In this document: in pieces, positions 1 to 5,238 of the stretch
Position numbering within the stretch: the first letter of the stretch is position 1
Layout: the number at the start of each line of letters is the position of its first letter
Assembly: GCA_035687255.1 (NCBI GenBank)
Contig: DASRYI010000284.1
Span: 1-7,521, forward strand
Reading direction: 5' to 3'
DNA from: JAKEHA01 sp035687255
GTDB lineage: Bacteria > Krumholzibacteriota > Krumholzibacteriia > WVZY01 > JAKEHA01
DNA: 7,521 nucleotides
Position numbers and translations under genes: made by a program
The notes under the pieces: generated by a model
The model's database searches: none
Told to the model about the DNA's origin: nothing
Seen by the model: the letters and a program-made list of their open reading frames with translations, nothing else

Positions 1-803
1 CCCGCCGCAACCAGCGCCGTCTGCACCGACGTCACATCCGGGCCCTGCATGCGCGGCGTGCGTAAGAGCAGCGTCCGCTCGCCCGCGTCGGCGGCGGACG
101 CCGTAACCGGCGGCGGCTCGGCGAGAACGTCCTGATCAATGTCCACGCCGCGCACACGAAGCGGCAGCGGAAGGTCCCAGTCTCCTGCGTGAATCAAGCC
201 GGCAAACGTGTCCATGCGGTACACGGTTCGGTGCAAAAGCGTGACGCTGTGATTGGCGAGCCAGTCGTGCCGTTCCGCCACGTAGTGGCCGATCCACGTG
301 TGCTCGCCGAGCGCGGTCACCGTTCCGTGGTGCTGTTCCGTGCGTGCACGCACGATGGACCAGCCGCCGTGAACGCGGCTGTCGTAAACCACCGTGCTTC
401 CCAGCGGAGTGCAGATTCCCTCGGTCGTGCACGCGTTCATCGCCGGCGTCCAGTACACGCGATCGAAAAACTGATCTTGCACGTCGTGCATCACGGGATC
501 CGCTCCCGATTCATGCAGCAGCGCGCGCAGGGGTTCGTTCTTGTCCAGGACGACGTCGCGCGCGGCCAGGCGCCCCAGGTATCGCCCGAGCCGGGATGCG
601 AAGGCTGCGTCCGGGCATTCGCAATACGCCTTGATGAGCAGGTGCAGGTTGCCGCTGGCGAGCGTCGTCTGCGAGCGGCCGTAGGTGAGGTGTCCCGGAT
701 CGCCGGGAAGGAGAGTCACACGCGCGTAGTCACCACGTGCTCTGCCGGTCTCAAAGATATTGACGATGGCCTGCGCGGTCCGCTTCTGAAGATCGGTGAG
801 CAT
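1..803 (-). CDS. GH46-type chitosanase with C-terminal peptidoglycan-binding domain (3' part outside window)
   Basis: The reverse strand reads without a stop from ATG at 801-803 to the window edge, giving 267 residues. Residues 1-222 match the GH46 chitosanase plan. Residue E18 in IFETG and D35 in GDPGHLTYGRSQTT sit where the catalytic Glu and Asp of the family lie. FFDRVYWTPAM (112-122), the VVYDSRVHGG block (138-147) and AGDWDLPLPLRVRG (206-219) correspond to the conserved middle and C-terminal blocks. After a Pro/Ala linker (229-240), LLLRTPRMQGPDVTSVQTAL begins a PG_binding_1 repeat that runs off the edge. The family endo-hydrolyses beta-1,4-glucosamine polymers, and the binding domain suggests a cell-wall or chitosan-like substrate. 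The N-terminus (MLTDLQKR) carries no signal peptide, and reading upstream in frame to a TGA finds no hydrophobic segment. There is no Shine-Dalgarno sequence at the ATG, but the family match starts here. The domain call is solid; substrate and location are inferred. Confidence 0.82.
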   Translation of the reverse strand, partial: MLTDLQKRTAQAIVNIFETGRARGDYARVTLLPGDPGHLTYGRSQTTLASGNLHLLIKAYCECPDAAFASRLGRYLGRLAARDVVLDKNEPLRALLHESGADPVMHDVQDQFFDRVYWTPAMNACTTEGICTPLGSTVVYDSRVHGGWSIVRARTEQHHGTVTALGEHTWIGHYVAERHDWLANHSVTLLHRTVYRMDTFAGLIHAGDWDLPLPLRVRGVDIDQDVLAEPPPVTASAADAGERTLLLRTPRMQGPDVTSVQTALVAA

Positions 804-846
804 GGTGGTGGAGACGTGACCTCGACCACTGACTCGCCGGGAGGAC

Positions 847-869
847 GTGAGCCCGTCTCGGGTTCTCAC
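847..869 (-). other. Imperfect hairpin in the leader of the chitosanase gene
   Basis: On the minus strand GTGAG-AA-CCCG, loop AGA, then CGGG-CTCAC forms 5 + 4 base pairs with a two-base bulge. It lies about 45 nt before the ATG. No T-tract follows, so it is not a standard terminator. It may only be local structure. Confidence 0.35.
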
Positions 870-1012
870 AGGCACCGTCCGGCGAATGAGGGCGTCGCAC
901 ACAAACGGTTGCACCACGACGGAGCCGATGCACTCCGCACATCACATGGGGGACCGGGGATTTGAAGAAAGACGCTGGGCTGCTGTGTTCTCCCCAAGCC
1001 CGAGCAGTCTTG

Positions 1013-1040
1013 AGGGTAGCACTCCGCGGACGGGCGTCAA
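1013..1040 (-). promoter_or_regulatory. Sigma70-like promoter for the chitosanase gene
   Basis: The minus strand has TTGACG (1035-1040) as a -35 box, a 16-base spacer, and TACCCT (1013-1018) preceded by TGC, which resembles an extended -10. Transcription would start near 1006, giving a leader of roughly 200 nt before the ATG at 803. It lies just downstream of the tRNA-Lys terminator, as expected for a fresh start. Confidence 0.55.
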
Positions 1041-1090
1041 CCGCAAAGTTGGCACGAACCACGCTCGCGCCACACCGCCGGCAAACGCAA

Positions 1091-1118
1091 ACGGCCCGCA
1101 TCTTTCGATGCGGGCCGT
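1091..1118 (-). terminator. Rho-independent terminator after tRNA-Lys
   Basis: A perfect 12-bp stem (1091-1102 with 1107-1118) closes a 4-base loop. The minus strand continues into TTTGCGTTTGC, a broken T-tract. It begins 9 bases past the encoded CCA end of tRNA-Lys, so it should end the tRNA, or the ssb-tRNA, transcript. Confidence 0.8.
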
Positions 1119-1126
1119 CGCTCAGT

Positions 1127-1201
1127 TGGTGCGCCGCCTAGGACTCGAACCTAGAACCACCTGATTAAGAGTCAGATGCTCTACCATTGAGCTAGCAGCG
1201 C
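1127..1201 (-). tRNA. tRNA-Lys (anticodon CTT)
   Basis: The minus strand folds as a full cloverleaf. Acceptor GCGCTGC pairs with GCGGCGC, with one G-T pair. The D stem is GCTC/GAGC, the anticodon stem TCTGA/TCAGG encloses loop CTCTTAA, and the T stem CTAGG/CCTAG encloses TTCGAGT. The discriminator base is A and CCA is encoded (1127-1129). Anticodon CTT reads AAG. It lies 31 bases downstream of the ssb stop and may share the ssb transcript, although a TAGAAT box over the ssb stop (1230-1235), without a clear -35, could be its own -10. Confidence 0.96.
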
Positions 1202-1204
1202 AAC

Positions 1205-1226
1205 ACGTCGCGCGCAAGCGCGACGT
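1205..1226 (-). other. Hairpin between ssb and tRNA-Lys
   Basis: A perfect 9-bp stem (1205-1213 with 1218-1226) surrounds a 4-base loop and ends 4 bases before the tRNA 5' end. No T-run follows on the minus strand, so termination is doubtful. It could protect the ssb mRNA end or set up tRNA 5' processing. Confidence 0.5.
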
Positions 1227-1232
1227 AATATT

Positions 1233-1673
1233 CTAAAACGGCAGGTCGTCGTCCGTGGTGGACGCTCCCTGCGGCGCGGGTTCCGCGCTTCCGAAGTCCT
1301 GCGGCGCAAAGTCGCCGCCGCCACCACCACCGGGCGCATCACCCACGCGTCCCAGCATCTGCATGTTCTGCGCGACGATTTCCGTCGTCTGGCGCTTCTG
1401 CCCCTGCTGGTCTTCCCACTGGCGCGTCTGCAGACGCCCCTCGATATAGACCTGCTTTCCCTTCTTCAGGTACTGCTGGCAGATCTCCGCGAGCTTGCCC
1501 CACGCGACGATGCGATGCCACTCGGTGCGCTCTTCCTTTTCGCCGGCCTTGTTATTGAACCGCTCGCTGGTCGCGATGTTGAAATTCGCGACAGCCTGGC
1601 CGCTCGGCGTGTACCGCACCTGCGGGTCACTGCCCAGGTTACCGACCAGAATGACTTTGTTTACCCCTGCCAT
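1233..1673 (-). CDS. ssb: Single-stranded DNA-binding protein SSB
   Basis: This 146-residue protein coats single-stranded DNA in replication, repair and recombination, and docks partner enzymes through its tail. The OB-fold runs from about residue 3 to 108: NKVILVGNLGSDPQVRYTPSG, then FNIATSERF, then TEWHRIVAWGKLAEICQQYLKKGKQVYIEGRL, all family hallmarks. A Gly-rich, disordered linker (115-140) follows, and the protein ends in the acidic tip DDDLPF that binds SSB partners. I chose ATG 1671-1673 because it gives the canonical MAGVNKVILVGNLG start and has GGGAGG six bases upstream; an upstream in-frame ATG at 1721 would add 16 unrelated residues. The gene stands alone rather than in the rpsF-ssb-rpsR cluster common elsewhere. 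It has its own promoter at 1722-1750, and tRNA-Lys lies downstream on the same strand. Confidence 0.97.
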   Translation of the reverse strand: MAGVNKVILVGNLGSDPQVRYTPSGQAVANFNIATSERFNNKAGEKEERTEWHRIVAWGKLAEICQQYLKKGKQVYIEGRLQTRQWEDQQGQKRQTTEIVAQNMQMLGRVGDAPGGGGGGDFAPQDFGSAEPAPQGASTTDDDLPF

Positions 1674-1721
1674 CACATTCCTCCCATCGTTCAGTTCTGC
1701 GAGCGTGGCTGCGGGCAACAA

Positions 1722-1750
1722 CTTATAGCCGATCGGGGCCCCCGGGTCAA
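1722..1750 (-). promoter_or_regulatory. Sigma70-like promoter for ssb
   Basis: The minus strand has TTGACC (1745-1750), a 17-base spacer and TATAAG (1722-1727), each matching the consensus at five of six positions. The start would fall near 1715, giving a leader of about 40 nt. The -35 overlaps the left arm of the inverted repeat at 1738-1772. Confidence 0.75.
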
Positions 1751-1772
1751 GCCCCGGAGGAGGCCCGGGGGC
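1738..1772. repeat. GC-rich 11-bp inverted repeat between divergent promoters
   Basis: Arms 1738-1748 (GCCCCCGGGTC) and 1762-1772 (GGCCCGGGGGC) pair over 11 positions, one of them G-T, around a 13-base loop. The left arm covers part of the ssb -35 and the right arm abuts the candidate -35 of the plus-strand gene. It could be an operator for both genes or a structural barrier. Confidence 0.55.
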
Positions 1773-1801
1773 TGGTCATTTCCGGCTTCCGGGGGCATAC
1801 T
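1773..1801 (+). promoter_or_regulatory. Candidate promoter for the secreted-protein gene
   Basis: TGGTCA (1773-1778) and CATACT (1796-1801) are exactly 17 bases apart, each matching four of six consensus positions. Transcription would start near 1808, ahead of a strong ribosome binding site at 1819-1825. The match is weak and rests mainly on spacing and position. Confidence 0.35.
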
Positions 1802-1818
1802 TGTAGGCAGGTGTCCAT

Positions 1819-1825
1819 AAGGAGG
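1819..1825 (+). promoter_or_regulatory. Strong ribosome binding site that fixes a GTG start
   Basis: AAGGAGG lies five bases before the GTG at 1831. It is the best Shine-Dalgarno sequence in the window at ideal spacing, and it supports the GTG over later codons. Confidence 0.85.
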
Positions 1826-1830
1826 CAAAC

Positions 1831-2391
1831 GTGAGCCACTGCAAACGCGTCGTCGCGGCGGCAGTGGTGCTGTGCGGCCTGTGCGTACTCCTGGCCTCCC
1901 CAGCCCACGCCAACGGCGGAGCTATGTTTCTTGCGACCGAAGCGGACGGCGGAGTGTGCGATTTCGTCGTTCCAGGGCCGGCTCTAGTTTACGTATATCT
2001 GGTGCACCAGCTGGCACCCGGCGACGGTGTCACGGCATCGCGCTTCCGCGTGCAGCCACCCGCGACCTGGGCATTCCTGAGTATCAACACCACGCTCCCG
2101 TATATCGGTTCACCGGACTCCGACCTTTCGATTGACTACACAGTATGCCAGCAATCGTCATTCACGATTGGCTATCTGCTGTACTTCGAGACCGGGGCCA
2201 CCGCCTCGTGTACCGACATGTACGTGCTGCCGTCGGTGGTGGAGACGAATCTTCTCGCGCTGGATTGCTCTTATCAGCAAATACCGATGTTGGGCTACGG
2301 CGCGGTGATCAATCCCACGGGCGACTGTTGCTGCAATTGCATTGCGGCGCACGAGACCACGTGGGGCCAGGTGAAGGCGTTGTATCGCTGA
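1831..2391 (+). CDS. Secreted Cys-rich protein of unknown function with TWGxVKALYR tail
   Basis: The function of this 186-residue protein is not recognised. Residues 1-27 form a clear Sec signal peptide: Lys-Arg at 5-6, a hydrophobic core at 7-22, and Ala-His-Ala at 25-27 before Asn28. The mature part alternates short hydrophobic and polar stretches typical of a beta-rich fold. It has Cys spaced along the chain (in GGVCDFVV, YTVCQQ, ASCTDM, LDCSYQ), likely forming disulphides outside the cytoplasm. The end carries an INPTGDCCCNC cluster (160-170) and then HETTWGQVKALYR (174-186). I recall similar tails on many secreted proteins of Eisenbacteria-like genomes, possibly a sorting or anchoring signal, but cannot verify this here. 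Four Cys within five residues may bind metal. The gene stops base-to-base against the convergent methyltransferase gene. Confidence 0.85.
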   Translation: MSHCKRVVAAAVVLCGLCVLLASPAHANGGAMFLATEADGGVCDFVVPGPALVYVYLVHQLAPGDGVTASRFRVQPPATWAFLSINTTLPYIGSPDSDLSIDYTVCQQSSFTIGYLLYFETGATASCTDMYVLPSVVETNLLALDCSYQQIPMLGYGAVINPTGDCCCNCIAAHETTWGQVKALYR

Positions 2392-3219
2392 TTACGCCTT
2401 GCGCGCGGCGATGGTGAGATAGGGAAACGGCAGGCGGGCGATCCTGCGGCGCAGGACGCGCGGCCAGAGACCGAGCACCTTCTCCTTCACGACCATGATC
2501 CAGAGCGGAAGGGGCAGCGCGATGGCACGCGCCGACCAGATGGCCGTCAGCTTTCCGTAGCCCGCGCGGCGCAGCACCGTCCGCAGTTCCCCGTACGTCC
2601 ACTCTTTCATGTGGAAGCCTTCCGGATCGCCCTTCGTAAAATACTGGGAGATGTCGTGCGGCCCGGTGTAGCGGTGGGGCGTACGGAACACGTAGTGTCC
2701 TCCCGGCGCAAGCACCTTCGCGATCATGCTGAAGTGCCAGTCCGCGTCGTCGACGTGCAGGTGCTCGACCAGCTGGTCGCTGAAGGCCAGGTCGATGGAC
2801 CCGGGTTCGAGCGGCAGGTTGAATCCGTCGTAGACAAGATAGCGAAAGTTCTGCGGTGCGCCCTCGAGCACCGCGCTTCCCTCTGAAATATCAATCGCCG
2901 TCACGCTCCTGGCGTGGCGCGCCAGCGCGAACGAGAACGAGCAGTCCCCCGCGCCGATATCGAGTGCACGCGTGTCGCCGCGCAGGTATGGCCGCACGAT
3001 GGCCATGCGGCCGCGATTGATATGCGCCACGAACGCCGGATCGCGCGCATTGGTCAGCCGTGGATGGTCGGGCACGGCCGCAAACAGCGTGTCGTACATG
3101 GAGTCGTACAGGCGGGCGCGTTCTTCGCGCGACGTGGTCCGCCGCAGACGATCCGCCAGCGCCTTTTCCACTTCATAGTGGTGGCGAAGGCGATCCGGAC
3201 TGCGTGGCGTGGTCTTCAT
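2392..3219 (-). CDS. Class I SAM-dependent methyltransferase
   Basis: This 275-residue protein carries a Methyltransf_11/25-type Rossmann fold. Motif I is ALDIGAGDCSFSFALA (85-100). The acidic residue ending strand beta2 is D110 in VTAID. A post-II region, LVYDGFNLPLEPGSIDLAFSDQLVEHL (128-154), follows, then the LAPGGHYVFRTPHR strand/turn (170-183). An N-terminal helical cap (1-80) precedes the fold, and the basic, hydrophobic C-terminus may touch membrane or lipid. The substrate cannot be read from sequence. ATG 3217-3219 is preferred because the longer frame (ATG at 3279) would run into tRNA-His. There is no Shine-Dalgarno sequence; the 15-base gap to the tRNA CCA is pyrimidine-rich. The nearest promoter is that of tRNA-His, so the two are probably cotranscribed. 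The stop TAA abuts the convergent gene's TGA. Confidence 0.88.
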   Translation of the reverse strand: MKTTPRSPDRLRHHYEVEKALADRLRRTTSREERARLYDSMYDTLFAAVPDHPRLTNARDPAFVAHINRGRMAIVRPYLRGDTRALDIGAGDCSFSFALARHARSVTAIDISEGSAVLEGAPQNFRYLVYDGFNLPLEPGSIDLAFSDQLVEHLHVDDADWHFSMIAKVLAPGGHYVFRTPHRYTGPHDISQYFTKGDPEGFHMKEWTYGELRTVLRRAGYGKLTAIWSARAIALPLPLWIMVVKEKVLGLWPRVLRRRIARLPFPYLTIAARKA

Positions 3220-3234
3220 GATGGGAAGAAAAGA

Positions 3235-3312
3235 TGGGGTGGATGATGGGAATCGAACCCACGACAACCGGATCCACAATCCGGGGCTCTAACCAGCTGA
3301 GCTACATCCACC
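3235..3312 (-). tRNA. tRNA-His (anticodon GTG)
   Basis: The minus strand forms a complete cloverleaf. Acceptor GTGGATG pairs with CATCCAC, the D arm is GCTC/GAGC, the anticodon stem CCGGA/TCCGG encloses loop TTGTGGA, and the T stem GTGGG/CCCAT (with one G-T pair) encloses TTCGATT. It has the tRNA-His identity elements: an encoded extra G at position -1 (3312) opposite discriminator C73 (3238). CCA is encoded at 3235-3237. The methyltransferase gene starts 15 bases downstream. Confidence 0.97.
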
Positions 3313-3329
3313 ATCGACTGGAAACACGC

Positions 3330-3358
3330 ATGGTAAGGCCCGGCGCGGCGCCTGTCAA
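3330..3358 (-). promoter_or_regulatory. Sigma70-like promoter for tRNA-His (and probably the methyltransferase)
   Basis: The minus strand has a perfect TTGACA (3353-3358), a 17-base GC-rich spacer, and TACCAT (3330-3335). Transcription would start near 3323, about 11 bases before the tRNA. No second promoter is visible before the methyltransferase. Confidence 0.8.
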
Positions 3359-3386
3359 GTTGGGCCATGCTAACAACATGGGGTGC

Positions 3387-3902
3387 CTATTCGCTGCGCC
3401 GGTAGGTGGTCTGGACGAGCCCGTTGTGATAGGTGCGCGACGAGTACAGCTTCCAGCCCGATCGGGTTCCGTGCGGCGTGAACAGCGGAATTCCCTGCCC
3501 CAGGCTGATGGGATGAACGGTGAGCACGAGCTCGTCGATGAGCCCAACCTGCATGAGCGCGGTGGCGATCACACCACCACCCACCACCCAGATGCGCCCG
3601 CCGCCTTCCTGCTTGAGGCGTTTGACGAAGCGCGCGGGGTCCTCGTTGACGAACTCCGCCTCGGGGATCGGCGAGTCGGCGGCGCGCCGCGTGAAGACGT
3701 AGGCTTTCTTCCTGGCGTACGGGTATTCTTCGAACGCCATGGCGATGTCAAAGGTGCGCCGTCCCATGACGACGCAGTCCACCGACTGGTAGAACTCGTT
3801 GAAGCCGTAGTCGTCGTCGGTGAAGAGCCAGTCGAAACGGTCATCGAGCGTGGCGATGAAGCCGTCGAGGCTGCAGGCGACAAAGTAGGTGACGTCCCGC
3901 AT
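3387..3902 (-). CDS. RibD C-terminal/dihydrofolate reductase-like protein
   Basis: This 171-residue protein belongs to the stand-alone RibD-C/DHFR-fold family (relatives of YwjB and YyaP), which bind NADPH; the physiological substrate is mostly unknown. It shows the N-terminal strand VTYFVACSLDGFIA (4-17), the VDCVVMGRRTFD turn (41-52), a nucleotide-binding GGRIWVVGGGVIATALM (101-117), and IDELVLTVHPISLGQGIPLF (122-141). All fall in family order and the length is normal. It lacks the N-terminal deaminase half of bifunctional RibD, and does not align closely enough with FolA to be called the folate enzyme. No Shine-Dalgarno sequence precedes ATG 3900-3902; instead a C-rich run and a TGC-TAGCGT box (3910-3915) lie directly upstream, suggesting a leaderless message. 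It is apparently monocistronic, with tRNA-His downstream. Confidence 0.9.
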   Translation of the reverse strand: MRDVTYFVACSLDGFIATLDDRFDWLFTDDDYGFNEFYQSVDCVVMGRRTFDIAMAFEEYPYARKKAYVFTRRAADSPIPEAEFVNEDPARFVKRLKQEGGGRIWVVGGGVIATALMQVGLIDELVLTVHPISLGQGIPLFTPHGTRSGWKLYSSRTYHNGLVQTTYRRSE

Positions 3903-3909
3903 GGGGGGT

Positions 3910-3939
3910 ACGCTAGCACACGAGCATGGCTTTCGTCAC
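3910..3939 (-). promoter_or_regulatory. Candidate extended -10 promoter for a leaderless mRNA
   Basis: The minus strand reads GTGACG (3934-3939), 18 bases, then TAGCGT (3910-3915) preceded by TGC. The box is only 7 bases from the ATG, so transcription would start at or within a base or two of the initiation codon. The hexamer matches TANNNT but otherwise only weakly. Confidence 0.3.
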
Positions 3940-4034
3940 GGGGGCGTGCATCGTGGTTATGGGACCGCACGTGCCCTGTCGCAACCTTTCCGGGGCCATT
4001 GACCGCCGGCCATGCCGGCCTGCAGTCTCATCGA

Positions 4035-5123
4035 TCAATACACTCGCTCCCGCGACCCGCAGTGTCCCATGAGCCGCTCCGCCTCCAGACGATTGTGCTG
4101 CGCGCACAGGATGCGCAGGTTGTCCATGGTGCTTGCACCACCACGAGCCACCGGCCGGACGTGATCGACCTGCAGGGCGACCATTGACGTGCAGCGCCGC
4201 CCGTCTGGCGCAACGAAGGCACATCGAAAGCCGTCGCGTGAGAACACCTGATCCCGCACCGCTGCAGGGATGTAGCGCTTCCCCGCGCGCGCGGGCGGTG
4301 CCGTCGCGACAGACTCTCGCGTGTCGCGGCGCTTCTTTCTTTCAACGGGATCGCGACGCCGGATCAGTTCGTCGAGAGCGAGTTCGAAGAGCTGCTCGAA
4401 AGTCGCGCCGGGCAACTGGTGCGAGACCAGCGCGCGTGCTCGCTCGAGCTTGGTCATGAATTCCTTCCGAGCGGTGAAATGGATCGCAAGCCGGGTTTCG
4501 CATCTTCCGGCAACGGTCAGGTCGAGAGGCATCCGCCTCGCTTCGCACTCATGCCGCGCAACGGATTCATCCTCGTGACCGTTCGTCCCGCGTTCTCCGG
4601 ACGCCAGCGTTTCATTTCTGGGTGTTTTTTCACTGTCACCGGTGACAGTGAAAGAGCGTGCAGCGTTCTCCACAGGGGCCGCGACGGTGATCGGCCGTAC
4701 ACGATCCGGTGGCAGCGACGTGCGTGGTTCAGACTCCGAGACCATCATCTCTACCTCACGCTTGGACTTGCCCCGGATACGCGCGATGAGAGTCCCTGCA
4801 TTCTCGGGTTTCAGCACCCTTGAGATCAATGACACGGACATCAGATTGACCTCTCCGGACTCCAGCAGTCCGCGCAGCTCAGGAAACCGGGCGACACACC
4901 GGGCGGTTCGAATGCGACGCGCAGCCGCCGGCTCCGAAAAGCGCAGATGCCGGATGCAGTAATCAAACATCGAGCTGTAGCCGTGCTTCAGGTGAAGTTT
5001 CCGCCGTTCGATTTCACACAGATGAAGCAGCAACTGCAGAGTCAACTTGCGATCCTGTGCAGCAATTCTATCGGTTTGAGAAAGAATATCGTGATCGGAA
5101 ATAGAACGAAGCGATTCGAACAT
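4035..5123 (-). CDS. HNH endonuclease domain protein with DUF222-like N-terminal region
   Basis: This 362-residue protein has a helical N-terminal region (about 1-130) with the pattern LHLCEIERRKLHLKHGYSSM, then FDYCIRHLRFSEPAAARRIRTAR, RFPELRGLLESGEV and SLISRVL. A low-complexity charged linker spans 131-200. A second helical segment (213-260) includes HFTARKEFMTKLERARALVSH. A C-terminal HNH nuclease domain follows (285-352): metal-site Cys at 301, 311 and 340, D320-H321 in LQVDH, N335 and H343-N344 in LCAQHN. HNH domains cut or nick DNA; the role of this multi-copy family is unknown. ATG 5121-5123 follows GGAGG at seven bases, so the longer frame to 5315 is rejected. The linker codons 157-166 contain a perfect 26-bp palindrome. 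No methyltransferase partner is adjacent, so restriction-modification is unsupported. Confidence 0.9.
   Translation of the reverse strand: MFESLRSISDHDILSQTDRIAAQDRKLTLQLLLHLCEIERRKLHLKHGYSSMFDYCIRHLRFSEPAAARRIRTARCVARFPELRGLLESGEVNLMSVSLISRVLKPENAGTLIARIRGKSKREVEMMVSESEPRTSLPPDRVRPITVAAPVENAARSFTVTGDSEKTPRNETLASGERGTNGHEDESVARHECEARRMPLDLTVAGRCETRLAIHFTARKEFMTKLERARALVSHQLPGATFEQLFELALDELIRRRDPVERKKRRDTRESVATAPPARAGKRYIPAAVRDQVFSRDGFRCAFVAPDGRRCTSMVALQVDHVRPVARGGASTMDNLRILCAQHNRLEAERLMGHCGSRERVY
4628..4653. repeat. Perfect 26-bp palindrome inside the HNH coding region
   Basis: The half-site TTTCACTGTCACC (4628-4640) is followed at once by its exact complement GGTGACAGTGAAA (4641-4653), with no spacer. 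In the HNH frame it encodes SFTVTGDSEK (157-166), in the linker between domains. Chance would give a 13-bp arm match about once in ten thousand windows of this size. It resembles a REP-like or coding-region palindromic insertion, or a dimer-binding site. Confidence 0.9.
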
Positions 5124-5181
5124 CACACAACCTCCAGGTGAGTTTGCACAACCCAGCGCGGGAGGAGTGCGCTGTACTTGT

Positions 5182-5209
5182 AATATAGTGATGTTTGCTG
5201 TGCGGTCAA
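5182..5209 (-). promoter_or_regulatory. Sigma70-like promoter for the HNH gene
   Basis: The minus strand has TTGACC (5204-5209), 16 bases, then TATATT (5182-5187). Each matches five of six consensus positions and the surroundings are AT-rich. Transcription would start near 5175, leaving a leader of about 50 nt with GGAGG before the ATG. Confidence 0.7.
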
Positions 5210-5221
5210 CATAGCATGTTG
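5207..5221. repeat. Inverted repeat overlapping the HNH -35 box
   Basis: CAACAT-AGC-ATGTTG is a perfect 6-bp inverted repeat with a 3-base centre. Its left arm lies on the -35 of the HNH promoter, a usual place for a repressor operator. Short arms of this size also arise by chance. Confidence 0.35.
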
Positions 5222-5238
5222 CACATCGCGAAGAAATG

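Larger units (their letters stand above)
804..1090. other. Untranslated region between the chitosanase gene and tRNA-Lys
   Basis: No credible gene is seen in this stretch. The plus-strand reading frames across it are continuations of shadows of the chitosanase gene. On the minus strand it holds a promoter-like element (1013-1040), about 200 nt of probable leader for the chitosanase gene, and a small imperfect hairpin (847-869). Confidence 0.6.

Noticed and set aside
189..965. Plus-strand open frame of 258 codons
   Set aside because: It lies opposite the chitosanase domain, whose minus-strand reading gives clear family motifs; the plus reading has none.
3220..3279. 20-residue N-terminal extension of the methyltransferase
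   Set aside because: It would translate through tRNA-His.
3387..3902. Call as folA or ribD
   Set aside because: It lacks the RibD deaminase half and the overall pattern fits the stand-alone RibD-C family, so a specific symbol is not justified.
4005..4019. Hairpin GCCGGC-CAT-GCCGGC as terminator of the HNH gene
   Set aside because: Only 6 bp with a 3-base loop and no T-tract on the minus strand; too weak to call.
3234..4187. Plus-strand open frame of 317 codons
   Set aside because: It runs through tRNA-His and opposite the RibD-C/DHFR-like gene; a shadow of GC-rich coding sequence.
4035..5123. Restriction-modification or toxin-antitoxin locus
   Set aside because: No methyltransferase of DNA type or antitoxin is adjacent; the methyltransferase at 2392-3219 lacks DNA-MTase catalytic motifs and is not linked.
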